Part shown: piece by piece, positions 48,962-60,264 of the stretch | How positions within the stretch are numbered: the first letter of the stretch is position 1 | How the letters are laid out: each line of letters begins with the position of its first letter | Assembly: GCA_032622095.1 (NCBI GenBank) | Contig: CP136069.1 | Span: 160,385,043-160,449,042 of the forward strand | DNA: 64,000 bases | DNA from: Siphonodentalium dalli | Taxonomy: Eukaryota > Mollusca > Scaphopoda > Gadilida > Siphonodentaliidae | Direction: 5' to 3' | The notes under the pieces: generated by a model | Databases searched by the model: none | The model's input: only the letters and a program-made list of their open reading frames with translations | What the model was told of the DNA's origin: nothing | Program-made: the position numbers and the translations under genes

Positions 48962-49830
48962 AGATCAGTGATTCGAGATGATTACTCCTTTTCCTGATAA
49001 CATAGACATTGGTTCATGCAGTTTGTGGTGAACACACTTTGGCTTAGTGTTACTTGCATTAATAAAGCCACGTTTCATTATGACGGCTATTAACACATTC
49101 GTTTGAATATACAATAATTGGCGCGGCAACAAGAACACTGCAGATATTACCACAACGCACAAACCGTTGATCCAACACAATCACCCAGTCCGAGATATGA
49201 ACAAACATATATTCAAATAGAACATGGCCAATGGTTGGCCTTTATATGCCGTGGAAAAAGCTGTTGATATGTTGTCTATAATAACCATTCTTGGGGTGGG
49301 TGTATACGTATATATGAATAACAAAGGGTATTCCAGCATCACGAAGCCGTCATGTAGTTTTATAAGCACAATGCATGTAGTACATTGAACACTTTGGACA
49401 CGAATATTCTAAATGGTGTTTCGTGTGTCCCTAGGCAAACATAAAATGTAGAATTTCCAATGGCACCCCCTTCTTGGATATGTTGAACCAGACCCAAATT
49501 CTAAAGTTCGGTACATTGCATTGGTATCCACAGGTTGAAAATTTGAAACGGTGCATGTAACTCACGCACTCCAAAACCGACCTATCACCCCTCCTCTACA
49601 GTTTATAAATTGTCAGACTGATACCCGTTTTAGTCAAAAATATCGATATAAATTTGTAAAATCCAACGCCTGACTCAAAAATTAAGTTTGAAATTTCACG
49701 CCAAAGGTTGAATTTGTTCTGATAGTTGGATTTTCAAATCGTCATTTTGTGTGAAACTTGTTGTTTTAGGCCAAAGGTCGACTTACTTTAACCCTTCTCT
49801 GACTGGAGCTTCCTGATTTTTTTGGAAAAC
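48962..49830. other. Unannotated stretch
   Basis: No exon was recognised. AATTTCCAATGGCACCCCC near 49452 recalls the hAT family interior, but no ends were found. Confidence 0.4.
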
Positions 49831-49835
49831 CCTGT

Positions 49836-49985
49836 GCCAATGCATTCTCTTATATATGCGAGGCTCCCATAGCTAGGAGGCCTCACACAATAAGAGAATG
49901 CATTGGCCTAATACTATTTACATTAACATGCAGTGCATATAGAGAGCCTCGCACATGCAAGAGAATGCACTGGCACGGGATCTTT
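49836..49985. repeat. 17-bp perfect inverted repeat plus a third copy
   Basis: GCCAATGCATTCTCTTA (49836-49852) is exactly inverted at 49891-49907. A diverged third copy, AAGAGAATGCACTGGCACGG, begins near 49959. The same motif appears near 32421 followed by the same GATCTTTAA phrase. Confidence 0.7.
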
Positions 49986-50117
49986 AATGCTGCACCAGTG
50001 CAGCTCCCGTCATGCAAGGGTTAAAATACTTGTAACTTGGAAATTTGGTCTGCTTCAAGAAGGGGGGGGGGGGGTGCTGTTGCGCTTACTTTTCGGTTCA
50101 CCTTGATCATGTTTTAA

Positions 50118-50320
50118 CTATGTAGGCTGTACATTGCTTTGATATTGTACGGTATGTGTGGCTGATGAATTTCTTTTCCGCTGAAGAACGAACAGAAGAC
50201 AGAGAAATATAAATTCAGCTCCGAAGATTAAACAGGCGAAAATTGCTAATCCAAATGCAGCATGAAAATACCTCTGCAACATCGCTCCATAGACAACTAC
50301 TCCAATGAAGATGCACAAAG
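50118..50320 (-). CDS. Claudin/PMP22-like protein, exon 3 (end of TM3, TM4, tail)
   Basis: The acceptor TTTTTCTCTGCAG ends at 50321. The exon begins with two bases that complete Thr106 and continues LCIFIGVVVYGAML (rest of transmembrane segment 3), a short second loop QRYFHA, FGLAIFACLIFGAEFIFLCLLFVLQ (segment 4), then a basic, Ser/Thr/Gln-rich cytoplasmic tail ending SNVQPT and a stop. 203 nt, in frame with exon 2. The tail lacks the YV-type PDZ end of classical claudins. Confidence 0.85.
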
Positions 50321-50519
50321 CTGCAGAGAAAAACGATAAAACTTCAATCCATCTGGTTAAAGATAGCGTATCTCACCCTGGCCACATTTACAATTAAAAA
50401 AAAAAAAAATCGATTTCTAGACTACATATTATATTATTATATAGCAGAAACATGACAATTTAAAAACTTTTAAATTAATTTTTTTAATTAATTCAATTTT
50501 TTGTTGTTCAATGAGTTAA

Positions 50520-50838
50520 TGATGAGCCCGACGTTGTCCGGGCTATTCAAAAACCAAAAGTCGATAGCTCCACCCGTTTCCGAGATCTGTCTGCGCATGC
50601 GCGAAGCTGGCGTCGCACGGGCTCGGCGACCCGATAAAATTCGTATCCGGGGCAAGATACATTCACATACCAAATTTCAAGTCGATAGCTCCACCCGTTT
50701 CCGAGATCTGGTCTGCGCATGCGCGAAGTTGGCGTCGCACGGACTCGGCGACCCGATAAAATTTGTATCCGGGGCAAGATACATTCACATACCAAATTTT
50801 AAGTCGATAGCTCCACCCATTTCCGAGATCTCGTCTGC
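50520..50838 (+). repeat. Repeat cassette B3 (122-bp units) in claudin-like intron 2
   Basis: Begins GATGAGCCCGACGTTGTCCG. GCGCATGCGC units lie near 50592 and 50714, a 122-bp period. It is joined abruptly to the CCGGGATTTCTGAGAAG segment of a C-type cassette. Confidence 0.82.
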
Positions 50839-50863
50839 CGGGATTTCTGAGAAGCAGTATGCC

Positions 50864-51329
50864 TATAGGAATCATGGAACTAAATGGTTTCCCATAGGCG
50901 ACAGTGTTAACGTTTCAGCCAAATTCACTGAATTGAAGCCTGCAGGCCATACCAGTGATGTATACCCAGCTAGATTGACAACAGTTGATCACGAAAATGC
51001 AAGAAAAATCATAGGTCATGTGTTTACTTTTTAAAATAAATCCTCAAGTGTACGACAGGGCTATCCCACAGCCAAATTTGATCTGGAAAAACCCAGAACT
51101 ACAGCAGCTAGTTAAATATATTTCCCGCTCACAAATATCCATTCCCCCATTCATTCGCCAGTTTAAGTTATTCAGATATTATGTACGAATCAAATAAACG
51201 CGATGTCATCCTTTAATAACGTGTCGCATGTATCAAGTGAAGGTCATTCTTCAGTTACCTTCACCTTTAGCATTCCACGGTGTACTCGCTCCCCGACTCT
51301 AGAACACATTTAGCTCCCTGATTCCTATA
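50864..51329. mobile_element. Insertion of 466 bp with 11-bp inverted ends
   Basis: TATAGGAATCA at 50864-50874 is exactly inverted at 51319-51329. The two sister cassettes at 34899 and 52478 run uninterrupted from GCCTATA to ACTACCCCC at this point, so this copy carries extra DNA. It contains CCCATAGGCGACAGTGTTAA, also found near the end of the GGTTACA MITE. An open frame spans the repeat and the insertion and is not a conserved exon. Confidence 0.6.
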
Positions 51330-52913
51330 TCCACACTAACTACCCCTCTAAGCCCTGACCTAAGTGTCATGCATACTATAACAATGATGCTGAACACTTT
51401 GAGGCAATTATATTGCAGAAATATTGTAAGAGTACTATGGCATCCAATAAATCTCCCCGCATAGGAAACCACTCAAAATCCCGTATATCTTTCTGCAGAT
51501 ACTAATAACGTTGAATGGCAAACAAACGCTCTTTATAGCGATGCGTCAAAACAAACGCTCATTAAATATCAACGCTATTAACCCCGAAGTGCCGATTGCG
51601 GTGATTTTGATGATTGGGAAGGGAGAAACGGTGCTCTGAGCTTCTCCAAAACGCGACCACGGCGGTGTCCGTGGGTTTTTACACGTACATACGAAATTTG
51701 AGCTCGATGGTTGCAGTCGTTTTCGATTCTATAAAGTACACACACACACACACATATATATACGGAAGTCTCAAAATATATAGTATAGACTAGCAGGTTA
51801 GCCCGCCACTGGCGTGCTTGGTCAGAAACATGACAATGTTTTATGTTTTGTTTGTGTTTTTCAATGAGTTAATATTGGGTTTTTCAATATTTTACCAGAT
51901 TTGAACTTGAATTGATCATTTTCAAGGTCAAGGTCATGTCGGGGTCACAATATATAATTTGTGGGTACCCGTTTGAAGGTTAAGACTGACCCGATGAAAA
52001 ATTCCCCCGTTCCATGGAACGACAGACATAATAATGTTTCACACAACGCGACGTCGACGATCCCCGTGTGTTTTTACACTTATATACGAAGTTTGAGCTC
52101 ACCTAGGGCGGAAAAACTTACCCGATCCGCGTTCTTAGGAACACAACACGCTCCGCGTTCTTAGGAACACAACACGCTCATGTCTATAAACGCCCAGACC
52201 CAGAGGAGGTATGATTTATTTTAACCTGCCCGTGGCCATTGAGCAGCCCCTGACAGAGGTTGTCCACCCTTACGAGATGGTCAATAGTCCCCGCAAAGTT
52301 AATCCGTTCGTGAACCCCATCCTCGCAAAGAGCGGACAGTCAATTAATCCCGTCGTGAACGCCATCACCAACGCGACGTAATTTTGTTTGGTATCATGTG
52401 TTGCGTTCTAAAAATAGGAAAGCACTTGTTCCCGTATACGTTTGCGTAAATACGACATTGTGAGTGTTGGTTTGTAACCGGGATTTCTGAGAAGCATTAT
52501 GCCTATAACTACCCCCCCCCCCTAAGCCCTGACCTAAGTGTCATACATACTATAACAATGATGTTGTAAGAGTACTATGGCATCCAATAAATCTCCCCGC
52601 ATAGGAAACCACTCAAGGGTCCCGTATATCTCTCTGCAGATGCTAATAACGTTGAATGGTAAACAGACGCTCTTTATAGCGATGCGTCAAAAACAAACGC
52701 TCATTAAATACTCACTTGATTAACCCACGCCGTGCCTTTGCGGTGATTTGGGAGTGGTTTAAGGGTGCCCAGAGCTTCTCCAAAACGCGACAACTACGGT
52801 GTTCGTGGGTTTTTACCCTTAGATGGGAAGTTTGAACTCAATCGAGCAAGCCGTTTTCGATTCTATAAAGTACACACACACATATATAGATACGGAAGTC
52901 TCAAAATATATAG
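51330..52913 (+). repeat. Repeat cassettes C6 (partial) and C7
   Basis: C6 continues from the inserted copy to AAAATATATAGTATA near 51788. C7 (51789-52913) starts GACTAGCAGGTTAGCCCGCC and parallels C2 almost throughout, including ACGCTCTTTATAGCGATGCG (52668) and CGATCCGCGTTCTTAGGAA. Each ends with ACACACA and TCTCAAAATATATAG. Confidence 0.8.
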
Positions 52914-53617
52914 CACTAGAAGGTGACCCGACTTCGTCCGGGCTTTGACCTTGAATTGTCCATTTTGAATGCCAAGGTCAGGTGGGGTCGCGATTTGACC
53001 CGTCCAAAACACTGCCCGGACAAAAGTACCCGACAAAAGTACCCGTCGAAATCCATCCGGTTTTACCCGATTTGACCTCGAATTGATCATTTTGAAGGTC
53101 AAGGTCAGGTCGGGGTCACGACTCGGCCCGCCCAAAACACTCAGTGGACAAAAGTAACCCCACTTATCAAATTTCGTCGAAATCCCATCAAAATTCCCGA
53201 TTTGACCTTGAATTGACCCAATTTCAAGGTCAAGGTCACATCGCACGGGCAAATGAATAGGCTTATGAGACTCCCCGGCCGAAAGTACCCACACATACCA
53301 AGTTTCATCGAAATCCCGTGATATTCGGGCGTTTGACGTTGGAATGACCCGATTTCAAGGTCAAGGTCACGTCGCACGGGCAAATTAATAGGTTTATGCC
53401 ACTCCCCGACCGAAGGTACGACCACATACCAAGTTTCATCGAAATCCCGTGATATTCGGGCGTTTGACCTTGAAATGATCCGATTTCAAGATCAAGGTCA
53501 CGTCGCACGGGCAAATTAATAGGCCTATGTCACTCCCCGGCCGAAAATACCCCCACATACCAAGTTTCATCGAAATCGGCTCAGCCGTTTTCGAGTCCAT
53601 CGATTACAGACAGACAG

Positions 53618-53650
<33 letters not shown>

Positions 53651-53671
53651 GATCTTCCAAAATATATAATA
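52914..53671 (+). repeat. Repeat cassette A3 (131-bp AAGGTCA units)
   Basis: Starts CACTAGAAGGTGACCCGACT. Units contain TTTGACCTTGAAATGATCC-like text and CGTCGCACGGGCAAATTAAT, and it closes with a long ACACAC tract and CTTCCAAAATATATAATA. Closely similar to A1 and A2. Confidence 0.87.
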
Positions 53672-54796
53672 GACTAGCCGATGAGCCCGACGTTGTCCGG
53701 GCTATTCAAAAACCAAATTTCAAGTCGATAGCTCTACCCAGCCCGACGTTGTCCGGGCTATTCAAAAACCAAATTCCAAGTCGATAGCTCTACCCGTTTC
53801 CGAGATCTGGTCTGCGCATGCGCGAAGCTGGCGTCGCATGGGCTCGGCGACCCGATAAAATTCGTATCCGGGGCAAGATACATTCACACACCAAATTTCA
53901 AGTCGAGAGCACCACCCGTTTCCGAGATCTGGTCTGCGCATGCGCGAAGCTGGCGTCGCATGGGCTCGGCGACCCGATAAAATTCGTATCCGGGGCAAGA
54001 TACATTCACATACCAAATTTCAAGTCGATAGCTCCACCCGTTTCCGAGATCTCGTCTGCGCATGCGCGAAGCGGGCGCCGCACGGGCTCGCAAATACGAC
54101 AACGTCCACCGCCTGGTCAAACTACACACACGTACCAAGTTTCGTCCCGATCGGTCGAGAATCGTAGATTTGTATTAATGACATACAGACAGACAGACAG
54201 ACATACAGACAGAGGTCTTCAAAATATATATGAGACTAGCCGATGAGCCCGACGTTGTCCGGGCTATTCAAAACCCAAATTTCAAGTCGATAGCTCCACC
54301 CGTTTCCGAGATCTCGTCTGCGCATGCCAAATTTCAAGTCGATAGCTCTACCCGTTTCCGAGATCTCGTCTGCGCATGCGCGAAGCTGGCGTCGCACGGA
54401 CCTGGCGACCCGATAAAATTCGTATTAGGGGGGAAGATACATTCACATAGCAAATTTCAAGTCGATAGCTCCACCCGTTTCCGAGATCTCGTCTGCGCAT
54501 GCGCGAAGCTGGCGTCGCACGGGCCCGGCGACCCGATAAAATTCGTATCCGGGGCAAGATACATTCACATAGCAAATTTCAAGTCGATAGCTCCACCCGT
54601 TTCCGAGATCTGGTCTGCGCATGCGCGAAGCGGGCGCCGCACGGGCTCGCCAATACGACAACGTTCACCGCCTGGTCAAACTACACACACGTACCAAGTT
54701 TCGTCCCGATCGGTCGAGAATCGTAGATTTGTATAAATGACAGACAAACAAACAAACAAACATACATACAGACAGAGGTCTTCAAAATATATATGA
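53672..54796 (+). repeat. Repeat cassettes B4a and B4b (122-bp units)
   Basis: Two modules, 53672-54236 and 54237-54796, each starting GACTAGCCGATGAGCCCGAC. GCGCATGCGC palindromes fall near 53814, 53936, 54058, 54372, 54494 and 54616, mostly 122 bp apart. Each module ends in a (CAGA)n or (CAAA)n tract and TCTTCAAAATATATATGAGA. Several frames stay open on both strands because of the repeats. Confidence 0.88.
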
Positions 54797-56028
54797 GATT
54801 ATATTATTTTAATCCTATTGATGGCATAGATTATTATTAAAACCGTATATCAAGGCACTATACACAAATAATCGGTGACTCGAAAATCAGATCGGCCTTT
54901 AAATGTCCACTTAATTTTCGAAATCCCAGATCATAATATATAAAATATATGCCATATTATTTACCATTTGAAAGAGGAAGCTCCAAAAAATTTGTATTAT
55001 GAACTGATTCAGTGTAACATACTGTGAACATGTTGTTTTTGTTGAGCTACCGACGTGTGTTATGTGCTCAAATTCTATTATTTTCAATGGAAATAAAAAC
55101 AGTTTAGATAGAATCGTATGATAATCCGCTCTAATGATATCATAAAGCCCAAACATAGGTAATCATTTAATGGGTGTATACGTGGTGTGCCGATGAGTTG
55201 GAAATAAAAAAATGGAACAATCGTTATAACACTGATTTTTAATTATATGACTCCGATTTTGAACCAATTATTTGCCTGTAATTGGTACATATTTAATTCG
55301 ACTTGCAATTGGCCGTACACTAACACATCATGCGACTTGTAATTTGGACGATAGCGCTTCTGCATTTTGTCATACACCAGATAATTATTTCTTTTGGCAA
55401 TAATTTGAACAAGGAGCCGAAAAAAATGTTTGGCGCTATATAAGCCATTATAGACATTTCGAGTGCCGTGTGAATAGTAATATTCAAACATTCATATTCG
55501 GTATTTATCAGACCAAGTTGCAGATGATCCGCGGATTCACATAATACTCGTAGTTTCTCAGGACGTACTATGTCTCCAAGATTTATAGATAGTAGAGTTT
55601 AGAAGTATAGTATATCGTCAATTATTCCGAGTGTTTGATGTCCTAACTTGTCTTCCTATTTAGATATAATCAATATTATGCGAACGATATCGATACGCAT
55701 ACGCAAGCATGTGTGGCTAGCTTTAAGGTATCCAAAATACGACATCGTACAGTTTGTGAGCAAACGTGACGTGTTTTAGCACGAAAATAGGAAGTTCAAC
55801 TTTAATTTGCGAGAGAACTAGACACGACACTGAAACCAAATTGGTACGAACGTGTAGCGGAACACATCGTTCACAGAGGCAGGCTGGCCCCCGGGCTGGG
55901 ATTTTTACACAATCGAAAGAAAACATGACAATATACGTACAGTAGTAAGTCTGAGGTGAGCGGATTTTGTTTATATCAGTTTACCGCAAACCAGCGTTCA
56001 CTTCCGTTCAAAATCAATATAGACTTAC
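54797..56028. other. Rest of claudin-like intron 2
   Basis: No exon is visible. TTTAAATGTCCACTTAATTT with a following CCCAGATCATA (about 54898-54935) recurs at about 58220-58257 and, reversed and diverged, near 61235-61275. Confidence 0.5.
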
Positions 56029-56187
56029 TGGCACCAAATGCAAAGAAAATGGCGAGTATTCGGAAGAAGGTGTTCTTCTTCATGTTTTCGTTGAATGAAG
56101 TCACAATAACCAACAGGAAACAAAACAAACCAGCTATCATCCCGAGCACTTCCATGGCCCTCACAGCAACATACCATGGGAGCTCCC
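56029..56187 (-). CDS. Claudin/PMP22-like protein, exon 2 (TM2, start of TM3)
   Basis: The acceptor TTTACTTATAG ends at 56188 and the donor GTAAGT begins at 56028. The exon is 159 nt, phase 1 at both ends. It encodes residues 53-105: ELPWYVAVRAMEV, then GMIAGLFCFLLVIVTSF (segment 2), a short basic inner loop NENMKKNTFFR, and ILAIFFAFGA (start of segment 3). Joins exactly to exon 3. Confidence 0.87.
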
Positions 56188-56466
56188 CTATAAGTAAACG
56201 GGAAACAATAAATAGCGCTCAATGTGGCTGCACGATGGGGTCATCTGAGGCTCCGGTAACAAGAGGGGTGTCACCCCTATCTACACCATGAATCCCGGGT
56301 AACAAGCAGTTAACAGAGAGGAATTCAAAGAATACAAGAATACATATATTTCGAAAAACAAGAATCCTGGTTCTTGATATTTACACTGAATATGAAAAAG
56401 TATACACCATTCGTCTTTATACATGGGGAACTAGGAATGTACCAAATTACAGTTAGGATCAAGCAC

Positions 56467-56634
56467 AGCGGCTTGTAACGTGCTCCGCTACCCCCCCCCC
56501 CCCCCCACACACATGCAAGGTGGGGGTACTGCCACCATACTGGGCATTGGAGCGGCTTGTAACGTGCTCAGCTACCACCCCGACACATGCAAGGTGGGGT
56601 GGGCATTGGAGCGCTTTGCAAGTCCCCATAATCT
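56467..56634 (+). repeat. 84-bp tandem duplication
   Basis: AGCGGCTTGTAACGTGCTC begins at 56467 and 56551. Both units continue into CACATGCAAGGTGGGG and GGGCATTGGAGCG. The first unit contains a run of about 17 C. Lies in intron 1 of the claudin-like gene. Confidence 0.8.
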
Positions 56635-56992
56635 GTGTTCCAGTAATAATATGTCAATGACTATGATCACTTGGCAAAAATTAAAACTAAATGTTCCTCA
56701 ATCACTTTAAAATCCCTTTCATATTGTAGATTTTTATTAACTTGGGTTAGTTTAATATCATAATGTTGACAAACCTGTGAATAATTTACTTCTTTCTCTT
56801 TCCATTGTTGAATAAATAGCAATTTAATATATATCGCAATTGAATAAATAAATAAATAGATAGATAAAGTGACTAATTGCAAGTGAATAAATATATTTTC
56901 GATAATCTTTCATTTCATGGGGAGCACCATGTTGTATTGTTGACAAATGAGCGCGAGCCCTACATAAGCCAATCATCGCTCAGTATTATAAT

Positions 56993-57059
56993 CAAGGTCA
57001 GGTCTAATGAATATTAAATTAATGAATATATTAATGAATATTAAAATGACCTGACCTTG
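56993..57059. repeat. 12-bp perfect inverted repeat around an AATATT-rich loop
   Basis: CAAGGTCAGGTC (56993-57004) pairs with GACCTGACCTTG (57048-57059). The 43-nt loop is made of TAATGAATATT variants that can pair further. Lies in intron 1 of the claudin-like gene. Confidence 0.75.
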
Positions 57060-57320
57060 TGTGAATGCGTAAAAAATTAAATACAAATCAGAATTATCGA
57101 CAGATTTAGCCTCTATAAAAAAAATGTTACTGACGATGTGTTGATTTGTATGAGGAAATGGAGTCGTACATGTATATATATATATATGGGCGGACGGACA
57201 CCGCTCATTTTCAATCCCACGATTTATGTTTCGAGGGACAAAACACGTTATAGGCATGCATATATGGCTATACATGTATATGTATATAATATAGTAATTG
57301 CATAAAGTATGGCATCATAC

Positions 57321-57477
57321 CGTGCGTTGATGTACATCGCCGGAAATTTGTACAGTGTTGCCAGAGTCCGTAATTGAAATAGCTGTATCTAGTCCAGAAC
57401 GGTAAAGCAACTGCAAGTATCTGTACCAGCAGTCCGAATCCTGCAATTCCAGTCACACAAATTTCTTGAATGCCCAT
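57321..57477 (-). CDS. Claudin/PMP22-like protein, exon 1 (TM1 and first extracellular loop)
   Basis: ATG at 57477 gives a short cytoplasmic start MGIQEICVTG, then GFGLLVQILAVALPF (segment 1) and a loop with W28, GLW (37-39), C42 and C48. This is the W-GLW-C-C signature of the PMP22/EMP/claudin family. The donor GTATGA begins at 57320, leaving phase 1. With exons 2 and 3 the coding sequence is 519 nt, 172 residues plus stop, the size usual for the family's smaller members. A second in-frame ATG at 57564 would add 29 residues, but the shorter start fits the family's brief N-terminus. Such proteins sit in the plasma membrane at cell junctions or in membrane specialisations; whether this one seals junctions is not decidable here. 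Confidence 0.85.
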
Positions 57478-57737
57478 TCTCAGTAAAACCCAACACCCCG
57501 ATTCGCAATAATCCGCCTTGTTTGTTGAGACCAGAAATTTATCCTTACGTCTCCACAGAGACACATACCAGCCCTCTGCCCAAGATGATCATAACAGTGT
57601 GCATCGTATATATATAGCACAGCGCGATGAAGAGTAAATTGTTTTTACACACACACGCAGAACTGTGGCAGAATCCAATTTAATAAGCACAGATAATATA
57701 TGGATGTATCGCAAGACTCGCAGATAGAGTTATTCTT

Positions 57738-58191
57738 GGTTACAAACACCTAATTATTTCCCATAGGCGACAGTGTTAAAATAGAAGTCCCGCCGGCCAT
57801 GGGTTAAGCCTATTTGAACTTCAAATGGTCAATTTTCCCTCAGAACGTCATCCGCTGCAACAGACTGTGACGTCAAACGCGCCCTTTTCGGTATTGTTTT
57901 CAAACGATAATCTTGCATTTCCACAAATACCCCATTTACTTCACAAAAATCAGCAGCATAAAAATACCCAGATCCCTTCCATGACATCGGGACCCCACCA
58001 GACTCTTCATGGACATCCAAACATGCATTATCGCCATATTTACGTAGGCTATGATTTTATGTTCCCGCTTAGGGATATTTCCCTCAATGATAATCAACCA
58101 ATCAGCAGCCAGATTTTTTTTTAAATGCTGACTCGAGTTTCCCTACACAAATTCAAGAAGCGTAACTCTATATAATTAGTTGCTTGTAACC
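57738..58191 (+). mobile_element. Diverged solo copy of the array MITE
   Basis: 454 bp, from GGTTACAAACACCTAATTAT to GTAACC, in opposite orientation to the array copies. It shares CCATAGGCGACAGTGTTAA, CCCGCCGGCCATGGGTT and the 118-codon frame with many substitutions. It shows that the element existed outside the tandem array and is older than the array's homogenisation. Confidence 0.82.
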
Positions 58192-58975
58192 TCTACGTTT
58201 AGGGTACTACGTCCATACGTTTAAAGGTCCACTTAATTTTCGAATCCCCAGATCATATTATATACAATATATATTCATCCAGAATACAAAACCGCTGTGG
58301 CATTGGAGTGTCCACCAAGTGATAGAGATTCTCACATTCACAACAAGACTTCTCCCTTTATTTGCGCCGAAAGCATAACAATTATAAACTAAGAATAGTT
58401 CCACTTCCATTGAGAATAATACTGGCTGTACAGTCCAGATCAAAATTAAGCGCATAACACATGTCAATACCTTGACAAAAACAACGTGTTCACAGTTTTA
58501 TTCAACTGGATAAGTTGATAATACATTTTATTATACGCTCAAACGGTGAATTATATAGAAACAACGCGTTTAGATAAATATCGATATCACCCAGAAGGGG
58601 ATATAGAGAACATACTTTCACACTAGCTCGCGCGTGCGATCGATTCACTTGCGTGTACTAATGCGCTAGGTACCGGAATATTTCAAAATACACGCGCATC
58701 AATAGAGTTATCTTTCCTCTTCTATACTTTGTACGTCTGCTTTGTTTACGTTTGCGGAAAATATGTAACAACACTCGTCGGAGATTATTTTTGGGGAAAT
58801 TTCCAATTAGATGAAAAATTTCACTTGAGCAGTTATTTAAGGAGATTGATGAGGATTCGTCAAAACCGGAACAGTTTCTTGTGCTGGTGATGCTGGAAGT
58901 GGAACTGAGTTGGACCCTGGGTCTAGCAGTAGCATTTTGTTTGATGAAATCGACGGAATTAACCATGTCATCACT
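58192..58975. other. Flank of the divergent inverted pair
   Basis: A minus-strand frame (58658-58966) continues leftward from the 65-bp inverted repeat and encodes a Ser-rich, low-complexity segment (STSSITSTRNCSGF) and a basic stretch. It is not recognised. A copy of the TTTAAAGGTCCACTTAATTT motif lies at about 58220-58257. Confidence 0.35.
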
Positions 58976-59040
58976 TAGTCCAAGTCTTCTCGTACTAAAA
59001 CCGGCTAAGATATTGGGATGGAGGTGCCGGTCTTTAGTCC
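58976..59040 (-). repeat. 65-bp perfect inverted repeat, left copy
   Basis: All 65 bases are the exact reverse complement of 60265-60329. In one frame both copies encode ILAGFSTRRLGL, after which the sequences diverge into different frames. The two copies face away from each other across a 1.2-kb spacer. Confidence 0.9.
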
Positions 59041-60264
59041 AAGCCCGCTTCTATACCAATCCTATCACACGAGTTACGCCCACGATCTGTGGCGGGAATC
59101 TGTGGTGTATTTTACTCGATTTACCTAATGAATCAATACATGATGCTATATAGAGAGACATCTTATGGTCATAATGGTGTATAATAATCTAACTTTCATG
59201 TTAAATTACGCATAGAATATTCCGGTTGATTGTCACCAACATCGCTGTTTTTTCTGTTTGTTTACTTAACTGAAAGCCGAACTCATGTTCCGAAGAACTT
59301 CGGCATTGTCCGGTGTTTGTTCTGAGTATTCTAGTTTCCGATTCTGTATATAGCGCGGGGTTTTCCGAACAAAATAGCGAAAACCGATCGCCGCAAAGTC
59401 CAGTTTCCAATGTGCTTTGAGAACAATTCCCGCACTAAAAACTTAATGACATAATGGAGGATCAGAAAGGTAGTTTTGTTGACAATTTTCGCAAGCAACT
59501 TGTCAAAATTGGAGCAAATTAGAACTCTTGTGTCTGACTTGCCATGCGTGTGATTTTCATCCATGTGCATTTTGACTTTTGTGTTGATAAAATAATCGGA
59601 GAACCGAATCACACAGTTTCGAAATATAGTTCTTCCGTTTTAGTGGGACTTTTCAAACTTAAGGTTAAAAATTTATACAAATTTTGTTTGATTTTTTGTG
59701 TGCTTAACAAGAGCAGTATATTGCTCTGTTCGCTTAGTATATATCTTAATTTCGCTGAAGTCCACCAAATGTGGGAAATGTAGCACCATATTATTTATTC
59801 TAATGGTCGTTGTGTTTACACTGTTTTAAACTTTGAGAGGGTTGTAATTCCCCGTAATTTATTTAATGTATAACATTTATATCTTCAATGTTTAATTAAT
59901 CTATTTATTTTTTATTTATTGACACACATAATTACGATTACAATGGAGAATTCATCGTAATTTGCGTTGTCAGTCGAAAATCTACGGAATATTTTCAACG
60001 GAAAATGCCGAACACAGTTCGCGAGGTCAACTGAGTTCGCATACTTTTAAAAATTTGTAAACATTGCGGTAAATGTCTCTTTTCGCATTAAATTACCGCT
60101 TTCAATTCACAACTGATGTGGGTTTAGATCAAATAGCATGTCTTCTGCGGAAAATATCCGTTTATTGTCGCAATTGTGATATTTTATTTCATATAATTGT
60201 GGTTTTATTTGAGCGGGTCACTAACGCTTAAGTCGTGTCATAAGAATGCATGGGCCTGGAACTC
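59041..60264. other. Spacer between the inverted copies
   Basis: AT-rich DNA with no recognised exon or repeat. It lies between two outward-facing copies of the same 65-bp sequence, the position a shared divergent promoter would occupy, but no clear TATA or CCAAT layout was found. Confidence 0.4.

Noticed and set aside
50501-51034. A lectin-type exon ending near 51020 (GTKWFPIGD)
   Set aside because: The frame runs across a B-type repeat, a C-type repeat and a TIR insertion; its likely acceptors do not fit the phase 1 required by the lectin gene, and no lectin cysteines are present.
53818-54246. Long plus and minus open frames in B-type cassettes (also at 7495, 33242, 33667 and 54230)
   Set aside because: They translate the 122-bp repeat units in several frames, contain no known domain, and occur on both strands.
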